DNA from: Vigna angularis
Taxonomy: Eukaryota; Streptophyta; Magnoliopsida; Fabales; Fabaceae
DNA: 64,000 bases
NCBI RefSeq assembly: GCF_016808095.1
Contig: NC_068976.1
Span: 36,477,871-36,541,870 of the forward strand
Direction of reading: 5' to 3'
Of this stretch, positions 23,890-34,763 are shown in pieces; positions within the stretch are counted from its first letter, which is position 1; the number at the start of each line of letters is the position of its first letter. Below the pieces are notes generated by a model. The model was not told the origin of the DNA, did not search any database, and saw nothing but the letters and a program-made list of their open reading frames with translations. Position numbers and translations under genes: made by a program.

Positions 23890-25417
23890 TGATAACAGTT
23901 GAAAAACTGTTATTTTCATGCTTAAATTTGATACTAAAAGTAACCTTTAACACTTAGAAACTAGCTTGAAATCATGCTTTTGGTTATATTTTTAGAAATA
24001 AGAGAGCTGGACAGGTTTATGCTTGATTTCAGTGTTTTATGCTGGTTTTAAGGTGAATTTGGTGAAAGAAGTGAAGAAGGATAGGAATGGAATCAGAAAA
24101 GACATTAAAAAGTGCAAAAGGAGAAGCCGCAACCACCGCTCAGCGGTAGTTTACCGTTGAGCGACACTCAGAAACCCACGTTGGCTCCGCTGAGGGGTGC
24201 AAAGGCCGCTGAGGGGAGGAAACCAACTCACGCACTTACCGCTGAGCGGCATTATTTTGGGCTTGGGCCTAATTTTCTGTAATTTTACGAATAGTATATA
24301 AGCTTTAGGTGTTCCTAGGGTTTGTATCTTAGGCTGGGAGGAAGCAAAAACACACTTTTCACCCCTTGCGGGTAGATTGGGAGATGGTGACACTCTCCTC
24401 TTCTCTTTCTAGGGTTTTTCTATCTCTTCCATTCTTTCATTATTGTTCATCTAGTTTCACCATGAATATGGTGAACTAAACCTTGTATTGTTGTTGGGGA
24501 ATCAATGTAGTCTTGTGAAACTCTCATATATGGAATTTGTTTTAACATCTTAGTTTAAGACTTATGCTTTCTTTCATCATTAGTAACGGTTTTTCCTCTT
24601 TGCTTAATGCTTGCTTTGTTTAACTCATTCATTGCCATGATCATTGATTTTGTCGATATGGGAACGTACGGGGAAGTCTAGATCCGGGGAATTTCTCCCA
24701 ATAGCATATTGGTTGCCTTTAAGCTCCTGCACTTCAGAACTAATTACTAGGAATGCTAGGAATTGTATGAACTCGTAATTAAGGATAGGCCTTCTTGACA
24801 AGGTAATTTAGAGAGTGGCATTAACATTGATGAAAAGATTGATGAATTCCTAAAGTATATGAGAGTGGATAAGATGAAATTAATAATGTATTGTTGTTGG
24901 GGAATCAATGAAGTCTTGTGAAACTCTCATATATGGAATTTGTGTTTTAACATCTTATTTTAAGATACATGCTTTCTTTCATCATTAGTTAGGGTTTTTC
25001 CTCCTTGCTTAAAGCTTGCATTGTTTAACTCATTCAATGCCATGATTATTGATTTTGTCGATATGGGAGCGTACGGGGAAATCTAGATCCGGAAGTATAT
25101 GAGAGTGGATAAGATGAAATTGATTACCCCAACAACATACTCATCCATATAATACATTAAAGTGTTTGATTTCCTCTTTTCCATTGATCAAATTCATGCA
25201 TACATGTTTAATTATTGTCTTTTGCATTTAAAACCTACAATCAATTGTTCACAAGTCTTAAATAATCAACAAATTATATAACTAACTAGGCCGTGAGTCC
25301 TTTGGGAGAACGATACTTAGTCTTTTCGAGTTTATTACTTGATACGATTTGGTCAAACTTGCCGAGGGTTAAACAAGTTTTTGGTGTCGTTTTTCACTGT
25401 TCATAAATTTGTCATCA
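23890..25417 (+). repeat. Recombinant LTR shared by two E3 units
   Basis: Starts TGATAACAGTTG after a polypurine tract and ends ATTTGTCATCA before a primer site, so it acts as 3' LTR for the left unit and 5' LTR for the right one. It is about 200 bp longer than its sisters. A segment starting TGTATTGTTGTTGGGG occurs twice (about 24482 and 24888). The second copy (24888-25092) carries variants of the 51896 LTR; the first part carries those of the 17824 LTR. Confidence 0.8.
24295..24302 (+). promoter_or_regulatory. TATA-like box of the E3 LTR
   Basis: TATATAAG, about 50 bp after a CCGCTGAGCGG-type motif cluster. The same arrangement recurs in all LTRs of this family. Confidence 0.55.
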
Positions 25418-25423
25418 AGTTTT

Positions 25424-25441
25424 TGGCGCCGCTGCCGGGGA
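25424..25441 (+). other. Primer binding site of the autonomous-type unit
   Basis: TGGCGCCGCTGCCGGGGA, six bases after the LTR end at 25417; tRNA-Asp type. Confidence 0.78.
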
Positions 25442-25739
25442 CTCGTGGTTTAACTAGTTCATTTGTGTGATTATTGATTATCTTTGACTTGAATTTTGAA
25501 TTTTGAAATTTGAATTTCTATTTTTATTTTCTGTTTTTATTTTTCTTTATTTATTTTATTTTATTTTTTGTTTTTTTTTCGGTTATTATTTTATTTTATT
25601 TTTCTATTTTTATTTTTTCTGTTTTCATTTTCTGTTTTTATTTTTTCTGTTTTTATTTTATCTTCTTATCTCTGATCTTATATCTTCTTTTATATCTTTT
25701 TGTGCTAACCAATTCTTCTAGGGATTTGTTTTCTTGTGT

Positions 25740-27092
25740 ATGCAGGAAGCAATCTGAACTAGGAGCAAGAAAACTGCAAAACCTCTTCTTGAAGGCTTAG
25801 ACGAGAGTAGACGGAGGAGAATAATTCGTACATCTAGAGAACTTTTTCCTTCTCCGGAAACTCTGTTACAACCATCACCACAAAGTTCTGACCATAGCAC
25901 TGAGGAGATGGAGAATAATAATGCTAGAAGAATTCTTGCAGATTACACTAATATAGCTGGACCTCAGCATTTCAATAGCATAGCAAGACCAAGAGTCAAT
26001 GCGGCTAATATGGAGGTGAAACCAGCATTAATCCAACTGGTTAAGAGTAACCAATTTAATGGGTTGTCTCACAAAAGCCCATATGAGCACCTCACAACGT
26101 TTAATGAGATTTGCAACATAGTAAAGATAAATGGGGCGCCGGACGAAGCAATCAAACTTAGCATGTTTCCATTCTCATTAGGAGGCAACGCTAAGCTTTG
26201 GTTGAACTCTTTTCCAGAAGGAAGCTTTACAGAGTGGGAAGCAGTGGTGATAAAGTTCCTAAAAAAATACTTTCCACAATCAAAGGTAAATAAAGGAAAG
26301 CAAGAGATTTCATCTTTCAGGCAAGGTATGGAGGAATCACTAGGTCATGCATGGGACAAATATAAAAGCTTACTAAGAAAAACTCCCACGCATGGTTTTG
26401 ACGAAGTGGAAGTAGTCCTGATCTTCCTTGGAGGTCTTGGTTCACAAACCAAGATGATGCTTAACGCCTCAGCTGGAGGAAATATCAAATGGAAAACTCC
26501 AGAGGAAGCTACATAAATAATTGAAAACATAGCTACAAATGATAATGAGTTGAACAGTGAAAGAGGAGATCCTAGTCAGAAGGAGTTGCTACAATCAAAT
26601 GATGCCCTGCTTATTCAAAATAAAATTATTTCTCAACAGTTGGAAGAAGTAATTACGAACCTTTCTCAATTACCACAAGAAATACAAAATGGTTCAATGG
26701 TCCAATGGCAGTAGCAAAAATGGCAAATGCAATTTACTCCATCTGAGAAGACAACAAAACTTGACGAGCCTTTCGAAAAATTCTTGAAGACGAATGCATC
26801 TTATTTTAAGAATGTGGAAGTTGCATTTGAAAATATGAAGATCCATATTGAGCGAATAGTCGACAAGATGAAAAATGGTAGTATCAAAAAGGAGTGTAAA
26901 ACTATTGTGACCAGAAGTGGTAAGGTGTTAGAGGAGAGAAAAAAAGAAAGAGAGGAGAAAGAAAATGAGAGTGAAAAAGAAACATATGAGTGGAAAGAAA
27001 GCGTTGAGAGAGAAAAAAAGAAAGAAGAAGAAGATCAGAAGAAGAAAAAAAGAGAGAAGAGAGAGATGAGAGACAAAAAGAAAGAGACTTTG
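25740..27092 (+). pseudogene. gag: gag of the autonomous Athila-type unit, broken
   Basis: The usual first ATG (25740) is followed by an in-frame TGA after five codons; the next good start is 25908 (MENNNARR). Residues to 26516 match the E5 capsid-type gag domain closely, ending at a TAA inside the sentence shared with E5 (EEAT). After about 26600 the sequence is no longer E5-like. 26727-27092 holds an Athila-type stretch with KTIVTRSGKV followed by a Lys/Glu-rich run, as in autonomous Athila Gag. E4 interrupts it at 27092; it resumes at 46930. The change of relationship within one gene suggests an ancient recombination between the two Gag types. Confidence 0.78.
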
Positions 27093-27874
27093 TGATGGAA
27101 GTAACTCCAAGCTTCAAGAATGGAGCAGTTCCTTGGACAGAATGACGTAGCGGACTGGTTGGATGAATGGCAAACGGAGGTGCACACCAGGTGTTCGATG
27201 GAAGGTTTGGTGCGGTTTTGGAGGTGAGTTGGCAAAGGTTCTAGCTCAGACGGCCTTCCAAGGGGGAAGGAAGCTAGAGGATAAGTGTGCTAAAGTGGCA
27301 CAAAGGTTGAACTCGAGATAAGAATGGCGAGATTCATTGTAGCAGCATTTCTTTACATTACTCAAGTTGAGTTTACAAATGATGAAGCTCTCTTTTATAG
27401 GAGAAGATGAGCTTGGAAGTGTGCAAGGAAAGCTACTGAATTATGCTAATTACATGTGCTGAAAACTAATGAACGTGAGTTGCACTTTTCACGTGGGAAG
27501 CATGGAGCATGTGCTACAAATGAAGATGGCTCACAGTGTGGCTTGTGTTCCACGTGAAAGCAAGTAAAGTGTGCTTCAAAGTAAAGAAGAGCCATGGCTG
27601 AATGTGTTGCATATGGAAAGTGTGGAAAACATGCTTCATGGTTGGTTGCAACATACATTCCTTCTTGCTTCCTTTGTTTCCTCTTTGCTTGGCAACTCTC
27701 CTAGGAACTTTCCAACCTTTATTGTCCTACAAACAATGTAAATGGAATTAGTTAAAGAGAACATGCTAAGACTTAGAAAGAAAAGATTAAGTCCTTTATT
27801 CAACTTCCCTTTCTTGGTCTTAGAGTAAAGTTGATACTTCTTTGGATGGGAAGTCCCTAAAGGGGTTGCCATCA
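27093..27874 (-). repeat. 3' LTR of E4
   Basis: Plus strand TGATGGAAGTAACTCC ... GGGGTTGCCATCA, 782 bp. It also represents the uninterrupted state of the site where E6 inserted in the partner LTR (27322-27345 against 41187-41196 plus 46386). Confidence 0.9.
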
Positions 27875-29192
27875 TTCCCTCCCTCTTTAAAAACGATTTG
27901 TCCTCAAATCGGGAAGAAAGAAAGAAGCACAACTTTGGTTTTTGTTTTCCTCCTGGATCAAAAATATATATACAAAAGATAACAAAAATGAGTATGATGA
28001 AGAAGATGTAAACAAAGATAAGAAGACAAAAGAAAAATCTTGTATTTTTGAAAAAGATTTTTTGTAAATTAGTCTTGGAAAAATGGAAAATTCCATAGTC
28101 CCAAGTTATTTGACTTTTATCTTGAGTTACTGGTTTACACAAGGGTAACATTAACTCAAGTTTTGAATTGCCATATTTTGAAAATGATTGCACAGAATAT
28201 GGGATGGCAATTGATTTAAAAGAGAAATGAATACTAGAAGAGTGCACAATAATTGGAAAAGAAGTAAAGAATGAGAACCCTTCCCTTTTAGGTTCCAAGG
28301 TAATGGTAAGAGTAGGAATTGCTATCATCAGCAAGAGCTCCTTCTCTTTACTTTCCTCTACTTTCTTCTTTTCTTCTTCTCTTTGCTTTTCCTCTTTCCT
28401 TCTCTCTCTTTCCTTTCTCTCTTCTTCTTTTCTCTCTCTTTCTTGTCTCTCTTCTTCCTTTCTCTCTTCTTCTTTTCTCTCTCTATTTCTTCTCTCTTCT
28501 TCTTCTCTCTCTTTCTTGTTCTCTCTTTCTTCTTGCCTTTGTTCCTCTTTTTGTCTCTCAACATCTCTTTTTAGTTTTAATTCTATTTGCTTAGCTTGCA
28601 GCTCCTTAAGGTTAATCTTAAATTCTAATTCTCTAATAAGGAAACCAATGTCATTTAAGCTTTCAAGAAATGTTTTTCCATCTTGAATGTAAGCTCTCAG
28701 AAATTATAGGTTTCTCTTAATAGTTGAAGGCACAAACTCTTTTCTCATGCAAGATTTTAATTCAGACCAATTATAAATGGGAGATTTTCTACCTATCCTA
28801 ACATGATATTGTCTCTCATCCCACCACTCTCTGGCATGCATTTCAAATCTAGATGTGTAGAGACTAAGGACATAAGATTCACTATTGCTAGAATGAAAAT
28901 AGGATTCAAGTTTACTTTTTCTAGCAATAAATGGATGCATGTCATTAATGTCCTTTTCCCAAGCTAGGTATGTTAAAGCACCAATATCCACACCAAAGTA
29001 TGAAATATTTGCCCTAGCTTGTTTATACAATTCATTCTCAATCCGATCAAATTCATGAAAGGAACAAGTCCTTCTTCTAGCTTCATCAAGTTTTCTTTTA
29101 ATTTCTTTTAAACTAATGGGTTGATCAAAACTAGAAGACCAAGAGGACCTATATGAACAAGAAGACGGATAGGAAGTATAACAAGACATCAA
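27636..29192 (-). pseudogene. gag: Gag-like protein of E4, one in-frame stop
   Basis: Starts at the ATG at 29192. The gag domain is clear: DIGALTYLAWEKDINDMH, AREWWDERQYHV, YNWSELKSCMRKEFVP. A TAA at 28704-28706 interrupts; the frame then stays open through a long Arg/Glu/Lys-rich segment (about 28560-28350) and a C-terminal part containing VTQDK and FDPGG, matching the ends of E6 and E7 Gag. The frame runs on past the polypurine tract into the LTR to 27636, which is probably decay of the original stop. It has diverged clearly from E6 and E7 Gag, so it is a separate subfamily. Confidence 0.75.
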
Positions 29193-29546
29193 AACCTTTT
29201 TTTAGATTTTTGTGAAGGATTTCTAGAAAGATTCTAAAGGTAAAATTAACCAAATAGCACCCAGGAAGGAGAGGTGAGTCACAATGGACAAGCTTAAGAA
29301 CCTTGTCCTTCCTAGCCAGAGTGTCTTTGGTTGTTTCTTACCTTAGTTTCTAGGTAGAAATCTTTCAAAAGCTTTTTAAATGCAAGAATGCTATGCACCT
29401 AGAAACCAAATGAAGGTTTATCTAAATGAAACGCGCTCCTAAGTACCACGGAGACTTAAAACATAAAAGTCAACAAGCAATGTAAAGTAAAGCAAATGGA
29501 AATGAATGAGACACGGTCCTAAATGAAAGTGCAAATGACACTTGGA
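29193..29546 (-). other. E4 leader, part next to gag
   Basis: Non-coding. The same leader continues at 38575 after E5. The 5 bases 29547-29551 (gccac) are the left TSD of E5. Confidence 0.75.
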
Positions 29547-29797
29547 GCCACTGATAACAGTTGAAAAACTGTTATTTTCATGCTTAAAATTGATACTAAA
29601 AGCAACCTTTAGACTTAGAAACTAGCTTGAAATCATACTTTTATCCATATTTTCATAAATAAGTGAGCTGGACAGGTTTATGCTTGATTTCAGTGTTTTT
29701 GTGCAGGTTTTAAGGTGAATTTAGTGAAAGAAGTGAAGAATGAGAGAGAGGGAATCAGAAAAGGAATCAAAGAGTGAAAAAGGAGAAGCCGAAGTCA

Positions 29798-29931
29798 CCG
29801 CTCAGCGGCATTTTACCGCTGAGCGGCACTCAAGAGATTGCGGGAGGTCCGCTGAGGGGCAAAATGGCCGCTGAGGGGAGAAAACGAGACGCGCAATCAC
29901 CGCTGAGCGGTATTTACCGCTGAGCGGCACT
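29798..29931 (+). promoter_or_regulatory. CCGCTSAGCGG motif cluster in the E5 5' LTR
   Basis: Four full CCGCTCAGCGG or CCGCTGAGCGG units plus two CCGCTGAGGGG half units within 134 bp. The two forms are reverse complements, so neighbours form inverted repeats. It lies 40-170 bp upstream of the TATA-like box in otherwise AT-rich DNA. A binding-site or structural role is inferred. Confidence 0.55.
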
Positions 29932-29971
29932 TTAATGGGCTTGGGCTTGATTTTTTGTAATTTACGAATGG

Positions 29972-29979
29972 TATTTAAG
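29972..29979 (+). promoter_or_regulatory. TATA-like box of the E5 5' LTR
   Basis: TATTTAAG, at the place where sister LTRs have TATATAAG. Confidence 0.5.
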
Positions 29980-30874
29980 CTTTAGGGTTTCCTAGGGTTA
30001 GGTATCTTTGGCAGAACGAAGGCAAACACTCTCTTTTCCACCCCTTTGAAGGAGGATCTTGGATGCTCAGGCTACCTCTTCACCTTTTCAGGGTTTATTC
30101 TTTCATACTTTCATTGTAATTCATCTAGGTTCACCATGAATATGGTGAACTAAACCTTGTATGTTTGTTGGGGAATCAATGTAATCTCTTGAAGCTCTCA
30201 TATATGGAATTTATGCTTGCATCTTTAAATTAAGACTTATGCTTTCTTTCATCATTAGTTAGGGTTTTTCCTCTTTGCTTAATGCTTGCATTGTTTAACT
30301 CATTCTAATGCATGATTATTGGTTTTGTCGATACGGACACGTACGGGGAAGTCTAGATCCGGGGAATTTCTCCCAATATTATACTGACAATATTATATTG
30401 GTTGTCGTTAAGCTCCTGCGTTTATGAACTAATCATTAGGAATGCTAGGAATTGTATGAACTATTTGATTAGGGAGAAGCCATCTAGAATGGTACTTTAG
30501 AGAGTGGCATTAACAATGATGAGTTGAATGTTGAATTCCTAAAATGTATGAGAGTGGATGAGATGAAATTGACCCCCAACAACATATTCATTCATATAAT
30601 CCATTGAAAGTGTTTATCTTTTGTCTTTGCCATTGATCAAACTCCATGCATACATGTTTAGTTTTTCGTCTTGCATAATATAATCCAATTATTTCGTCCT
30701 TAAGTCTTAGCTAATCAACAAACCACACAACTAAACTAGGCCGTGAGTCCTTTGGGAAGAACGATACTTGGTCTTACCAAGTTTATTACTTGAACGATTC
30801 GGTCATACTTGCCGATTGTGAAACAAGTTTGTGACATCATATTTTGGTGCTTACAAATTTGTCCATCAAGTTTT

Positions 30875-30892
30875 TGGCGCCGCTGCCGGGGA
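30875..30892 (+). other. Primer binding site of E5
   Basis: TGGCGCCGCTGCCGGGGA, six bases after the LTR end at 30868; tRNA-Asp type. Confidence 0.8.
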
Positions 30893-30944
30893 CTCGTGGT
30901 TTAACTGGTTAATTTGTGTGATTATTGATTATCTTTGACTTTAA

Positions 30945-31110
30945 ATTTGAATTTCTGTTTTTATTTTTTTCTCTGTTTTTATTTTTCTGTTTTATTTTAT
31001 TTTATTTGATTAGGTTAGATTTGATTTGATTTTATTTGTTTAGATTTTATTTTATTTTATTTTATTTTTTAGATTAGGTTTTATTTTATTCTATCCTATT
31101 TGATTCTATC
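30945..31110 (+). repeat. T-rich low-complexity leader tract of E5
   Basis: Irregular TTTTATTT and TTAGATTT repeats between the primer site and gag; no coding potential. Confidence 0.75.
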
Positions 31111-31194
31111 TTCTAAATCTATCTTCTGAATATATATCTTCTTCTATATCTTTTTGTGCTAACAAATCTTTTCTAGGGTTTTGTTTTCTTGTGT

Positions 31195-33630
31195 ATGCAG
31201 GAAGCAATTCGGACTAGGAGTAAGAAAACAACAGAACCACTTCTTGAAGGTCTAGAAGAGAGTAGAAGGAGGAGAAGAATCAGAACATCTAGAGAACTTT
31301 TCCCTTCTCCAGAAACTCTCTTACAATCATCACCACAAGGTTCTGTTCATAGCACAGAAAATATGGAGAACAACAATGTTAGAAGAACTCTTGCTGACTA
31401 CACCAATATAGCTGGACCTCAGCACTTTAACAGTATAGCTAGACCTAGAGTCAATGCAGCTAATATGGAGGTCAAACCAGCACTGATTCAACTGGTGAAA
31501 AGCAACCAATTTAATGGGTTATCTCATGAAAGCCCATATGAGCACCTCACTACCTTCAATGAGATTTGCAACACAGTCAAAATTAATGGGGTGCCAGACG
31601 AAGCTATCAAACTTAGCTTGTTTCCTTTCTCATTGGGAGGCAATGCTAAGCTTTGGTTGAATTCTTTCCCAGAAGAAAGTTTCACAGAGTGGGAAGTAGT
31701 GGTCACAAAATTTTTAAACAAGTACTTCCCACAATCTAAGGTGACAAAAGGCAAGCAAGAGATTTCTTCATTTAAGCAGGGTATGGAAGAATCACTGGGG
31801 CATGCATGGGACAGATATAAAAGCTTGTTACGCAAAACTCCCACGCATGGTTTTGAAGATCAAGAAGTAGTCTTAACTTTCCTTGGAGGGCTTGGTTCAC
31901 AAACCAAGATGATGCTGGACGCCTCAGCAGGAGGCAATATTAAATGGAAGACTCCAGAGGAAGCAACTGAAATTATAGAAAACATGGCTACTAGTGACAA
32001 TGAGCTGCACAATGAGAGAGGAGCTCCTATGCAACAAAAAGGGGTTCTTCAATTACAAACACATGATGCCTTGCTAGCTCAGAATAAAATTCTAACTCAA
32101 CAGCTGGAGACTCTGACGAAAACTTTGGCTCAATTACCTAAAGAGTTGAAATCTGCTGCACAGGTACAAACCCAGTTGTGCGAATTATGTGGAGGTGATC
32201 ATGTCAATGGTCAGTGTGCTTTTCCAGTGGAAGCCGTGGAGGATGTTAATTTCATGGCTAATCAATTTCCATACCGTCAAGGGAATTACAATCAAGGGTG
32301 GAAACCACATCCAAGCATTGGCCAAGGACAAACTGGGCAAGCTAATCGATATAATAAGCAGCAGCAGCAACCAACCTTGTGGCAACAGTTATCTATGCTT
32401 AATGAAAGACAAACAAGGTTGGAAGAAACTCTTAATCAATTCATACAGAAAACAGAATCTTCTCAAAAGAGCACTGAAGCTGCTATAAAGAATTGGGAGA
32501 TTCAAATGGGTCAGATTACCAAGCGATTGGAAGAAAGACCAGATAGAAATTTTGGGGCTAATACTGAGGTTAACCCCAGAGAAGAGTGCAAAGTGGTAAA
32601 AAGTGTTAATGAAGAGATAATTGAGTTAGAAGAAGACGAAACAGAAGAAAGAAGAGAAGTAGAAAGAAAGAACGCTTTTCCTTTTCCAATCAATCAAGAG
32701 AAACAAATGGACTTCACAGAGTTATTCAGAATGGTGGACAATGACGCACCTTGGGAACAAATTCTACAGAAAATTGCAGTATACACAAAATCAGATGAAG
32801 GAACTTCTACAAAGAAGAGACGTAGAGGTGTTGAGGAAGAAAAGTGTATAACTGTTAAGCAAGAGTCATTCCCTCCTAAAGCACCAGATCCAGGTAGTTT
32901 TTCTATCCCTTGTACTATAGGGAAGAAAAAGGTAAAGAAAGCTCTCCTTGATTTAGGTTCAAGTGTTAACTTGATACCTTATTCTTTACTGGAGCAAATT
33001 GGCAATGTTAAAGTGAAACCTGTAAAGGTTAATCTAGTAATGGCCGATGGATCTTCAAAGGAGCCATGTGGGATTGCTGAGGACATTATAGTTTGTGTTG
33101 GCAAACTTCAGTTTTTAGCAGACTTTGTGGTGATGAAAATGGAGACCGAGAAGATACCTATCATACTTGGAAGACCGTTTATGAAAACGGCCAGGGCCAT
33201 CATAGATGTACATGAAGGTATAGTAGTGCTTCAGGACAGAGAGGAGAGAGTGGTGATGGATGTCTTCAAAGATGAGACGCAAGCAAAGGAGGAAGAGGCT
33301 AGTTATAAAGCTGCATTTCGAGATGCACCCATGACTAGACATAAAGATGAAGATCTTGAGGTTTCAGGTAATCATTGTTTGTTATTTCAGGTACCCAAGG
33401 AAGAGGAGATTGGAAGAGGAGAAGAAATTCCTAGAGACTGGAAGAAAAGAAGACTCCAACTTGGCACACCAGTAAGAATCAAGAACAAGTTGTGGGTTGT
33501 GAAGGGTTTTAAAGAGAAGGAGATGATAGAGATAGAGTCTCCATGTTCTAGAAGAATCAAGACAGTCCAAAGGAAGCAGTTGAGAAGTTGGTGGAATGAT
33601 TACATCAACTATAAGGAAGATGGAACTTGA
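31195..33630 (+). CDS. gag-pro: Gag-protease polyprotein of E5
   Basis: Particle protein plus aspartic protease of an Athila-type Ty3/gypsy element; 811 codons, fully open. ATG at 31195 lies directly in a TGTATGCAG context; ATG at 31363 (MENNNVRR) is an alternative start, and sister copies have stops between the two. Domains: basic N-terminus (RRRRRIRTSREL), capsid-type gag domain about residues 90-250, a zinc-knuckle-like CX2CX3HX4C (CELCGGDHVNGQC) near residue 329, a Gly/Gln-rich stretch, an acidic linker, and a retropepsin-like domain with LLDLGSSVNLIPY (catalytic Asp near residue 586, DLGSS in place of the usual DTGA/DSGA) and IILGRPFM near residue 655. No RT follows. It could form particles; reverse transcription would need polymerase from an autonomous relative. 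Confidence 0.88.
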   Translation: MQEAIRTRSKKTTEPLLEGLEESRRRRRIRTSRELFPSPETLLQSSPQGSVHSTENMENNNVRRTLADYTNIAGPQHFNSIARPRVNAANMEVKPALIQLVKSNQFNGLSHESPYEHLTTFNEICNTVKINGVPDEAIKLSLFPFSLGGNAKLWLNSFPEESFTEWEVVVTKFLNKYFPQSKVTKGKQEISSFKQGMEESLGHAWDRYKSLLRKTPTHGFEDQEVVLTFLGGLGSQTKMMLDASAGGNIKWKTPEEATEIIENMATSDNELHNERGAPMQQKGVLQLQTHDALLAQNKILTQQLETLTKTLAQLPKELKSAAQVQTQLCELCGGDHVNGQCAFPVEAVEDVNFMANQFPYRQGNYNQGWKPHPSIGQGQTGQANRYNKQQQQPTLWQQLSMLNERQTRLEETLNQFIQKTESSQKSTEAAIKNWEIQMGQITKRLEERPDRNFGANTEVNPREECKVVKSVNEEIIELEEDETEERREVERKNAFPFPINQEKQMDFTELFRMVDNDAPWEQILQKIAVYTKSDEGTSTKKRRRGVEEEKCITVKQESFPPKAPDPGSFSIPCTIGKKKVKKALLDLGSSVNLIPYSLLEQIGNVKVKPVKVNLVMADGSSKEPCGIAEDIIVCVGKLQFLADFVVMKMETEKIPIILGRPFMKTARAIIDVHEGIVVLQDREERVVMDVFKDETQAKEEEASYKAAFRDAPMTRHKDEDLEVSGNHCLLFQVPKEEEIGRGEEIPRDWKKRRLQLGTPVRIKNKLWVVKGFKEKEMIEIESPCSRRIKTVQRKQLRSWWNDYINYKEDGT

Positions 33631-34354
33631 ACTTTATTGGGTCAAGCTAATGACGTTAAAAGAGCGCTTGCTGGGAGGCAACCCAGTGGATTTACAAACT
33701 TTTGATTTGTTTTATTTTGGTTGTGTAACTTTTAATCTGTGAACATTATTCTGGACATTATTTTGTTGAATTTAGCATCTACTGAAGGATGCTAGGTGGT
33801 TAAGTATCTCCTGAAGGATACTAGGTTTGAAACACCTACTGATGGGTGTTGGTGGATTTTGGGTCAGGCTCGTGACTTTAAACAAGCGCTACCTGGGAGG
33901 CAACCCAGTTGATTGATTGTTTTTGTTTGTTTATTTTTAGTTAGGATTTGCATAAGCATTTTTAACATTGAATTGCAGGGAACCTATGAGGGACATGTAG
34001 GGAAGGCACGTAGGTCAAGAAAAGAAGGAGAGGAGCACTTCACGAAAGTGCCGCTGAGCGGCAATTACCACTGAGCGGTACTATCGCAGATGGGCTTAAG
34101 TTCCCCTTAGCGGTACCCGAGCCCATTAGGGTATTTTTATACCCCAAGCTGCGTTTTAGGGTTTATTTTCTAGCTTCTCTCTGCACAAACACTTCCACAC
34201 ACATTCTCTTAGGTTTTCCACATCTTTTCACTCTCTCCTCTTTAGAAAATCTCTCTTTCACTCACTTTTTCACTAGTGTGCCATCAAAGTTTGGGGTTGG
34301 AAGAGAGCATTCTAGTTTGGAAGCATTCTCATATCATCTAGCATCTCCACCCAA
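33631..34354 (+). other. Structured inter-ORF region of E5
   Basis: No ORF. It begins with a GACGTTAAAAGAGCGCT box and a CTGGGAGGCAACCCAG hairpin (33671-33686). Three constant-loop hairpins follow (33773-33850), then a second box and hairpin (33893-33908), then CCGCTGAGCGG-type motifs (34044-34080). The same order is found in E1, E2 and, partly, the E3 derivative. Confidence 0.75.
33773..33850 (+). other. Array of three constant-loop hairpins in E5
   Basis: 33773-33794: stem TAGCATC/GATGCTA, loop TACTGAAG. 33803-33822: AGTATC/GATACT, loop TCCTGAAG. 33831-33850: AACACC/GGTGTT, loop TACTGATG. Stems are fully complementary and differ from each other; the loop hardly changes. A fourth member follows ORF2 at 36011-36036. 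Confidence 0.7.
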
Positions 34355-34761
34355 GTAAGTAAAATGCATTTGGTTCATTCTAGGGTTTTTGAATTTGAAT
34401 GTGATTTTCAAAGCATGAATATTTAGGGGTTTTGATTTCTATGCATGATTTGATGATATATTTGATGTTGAACCGATTAAACTGCATGATTATGAACTGG
34501 ATATATGAAAATTGCATTTGGGTGGAGTTAGGAAAGCTTTAAAACAAGATTTTCAAAAATCTGCAGAGTCACCGCTGAGCGGCATTTACCGCTGAGCGGC
34601 ACTCTGCCAGATTTGATTTTTCTGGTTTGTTGTGGGGCACTGGTGGCGCTGAGGGGAAATTCTGGCCCTCAGCGGTGGTTTAGCTTCAAAAGGAGTTGTG
34701 TTATGTGTTTTACTAATGATTAACATCATGTCTGTGGTTTTTGTTTGTGTTTTGAATGCAG
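34355..34761 (+). other. Intron-like segment before ORF2 of E5
   Basis: GTAAGT donor at 34355 after CTCCACCCAA; acceptor TTTTGAATGCAG ends at 34761, three bases before the ORF2 ATG. 407 bp, AT-rich. Donor and acceptor are kept in E1 and E2. It contains two CCGCTGAGCGG copies (34573-34602). Confidence 0.6.
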
Positions 34762-34763
34762 GA

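Larger units (their letters stand above)
29552..30868 (+). repeat. 5' LTR of E5
   Basis: TGATAACAGTTG ... ACAAATTTGTCCATCA, 1317 bp. Mismatches with 37253-38569 noticed near 29583, 29636, 29656 and 30038. Confidence 0.95.

Noticed and set aside
33773..33850. CRISPR-like array (repeat with variable parts)
   Set aside because: Plant DNA; the variable parts are paired stem arms, not spacers, and only three units are present.
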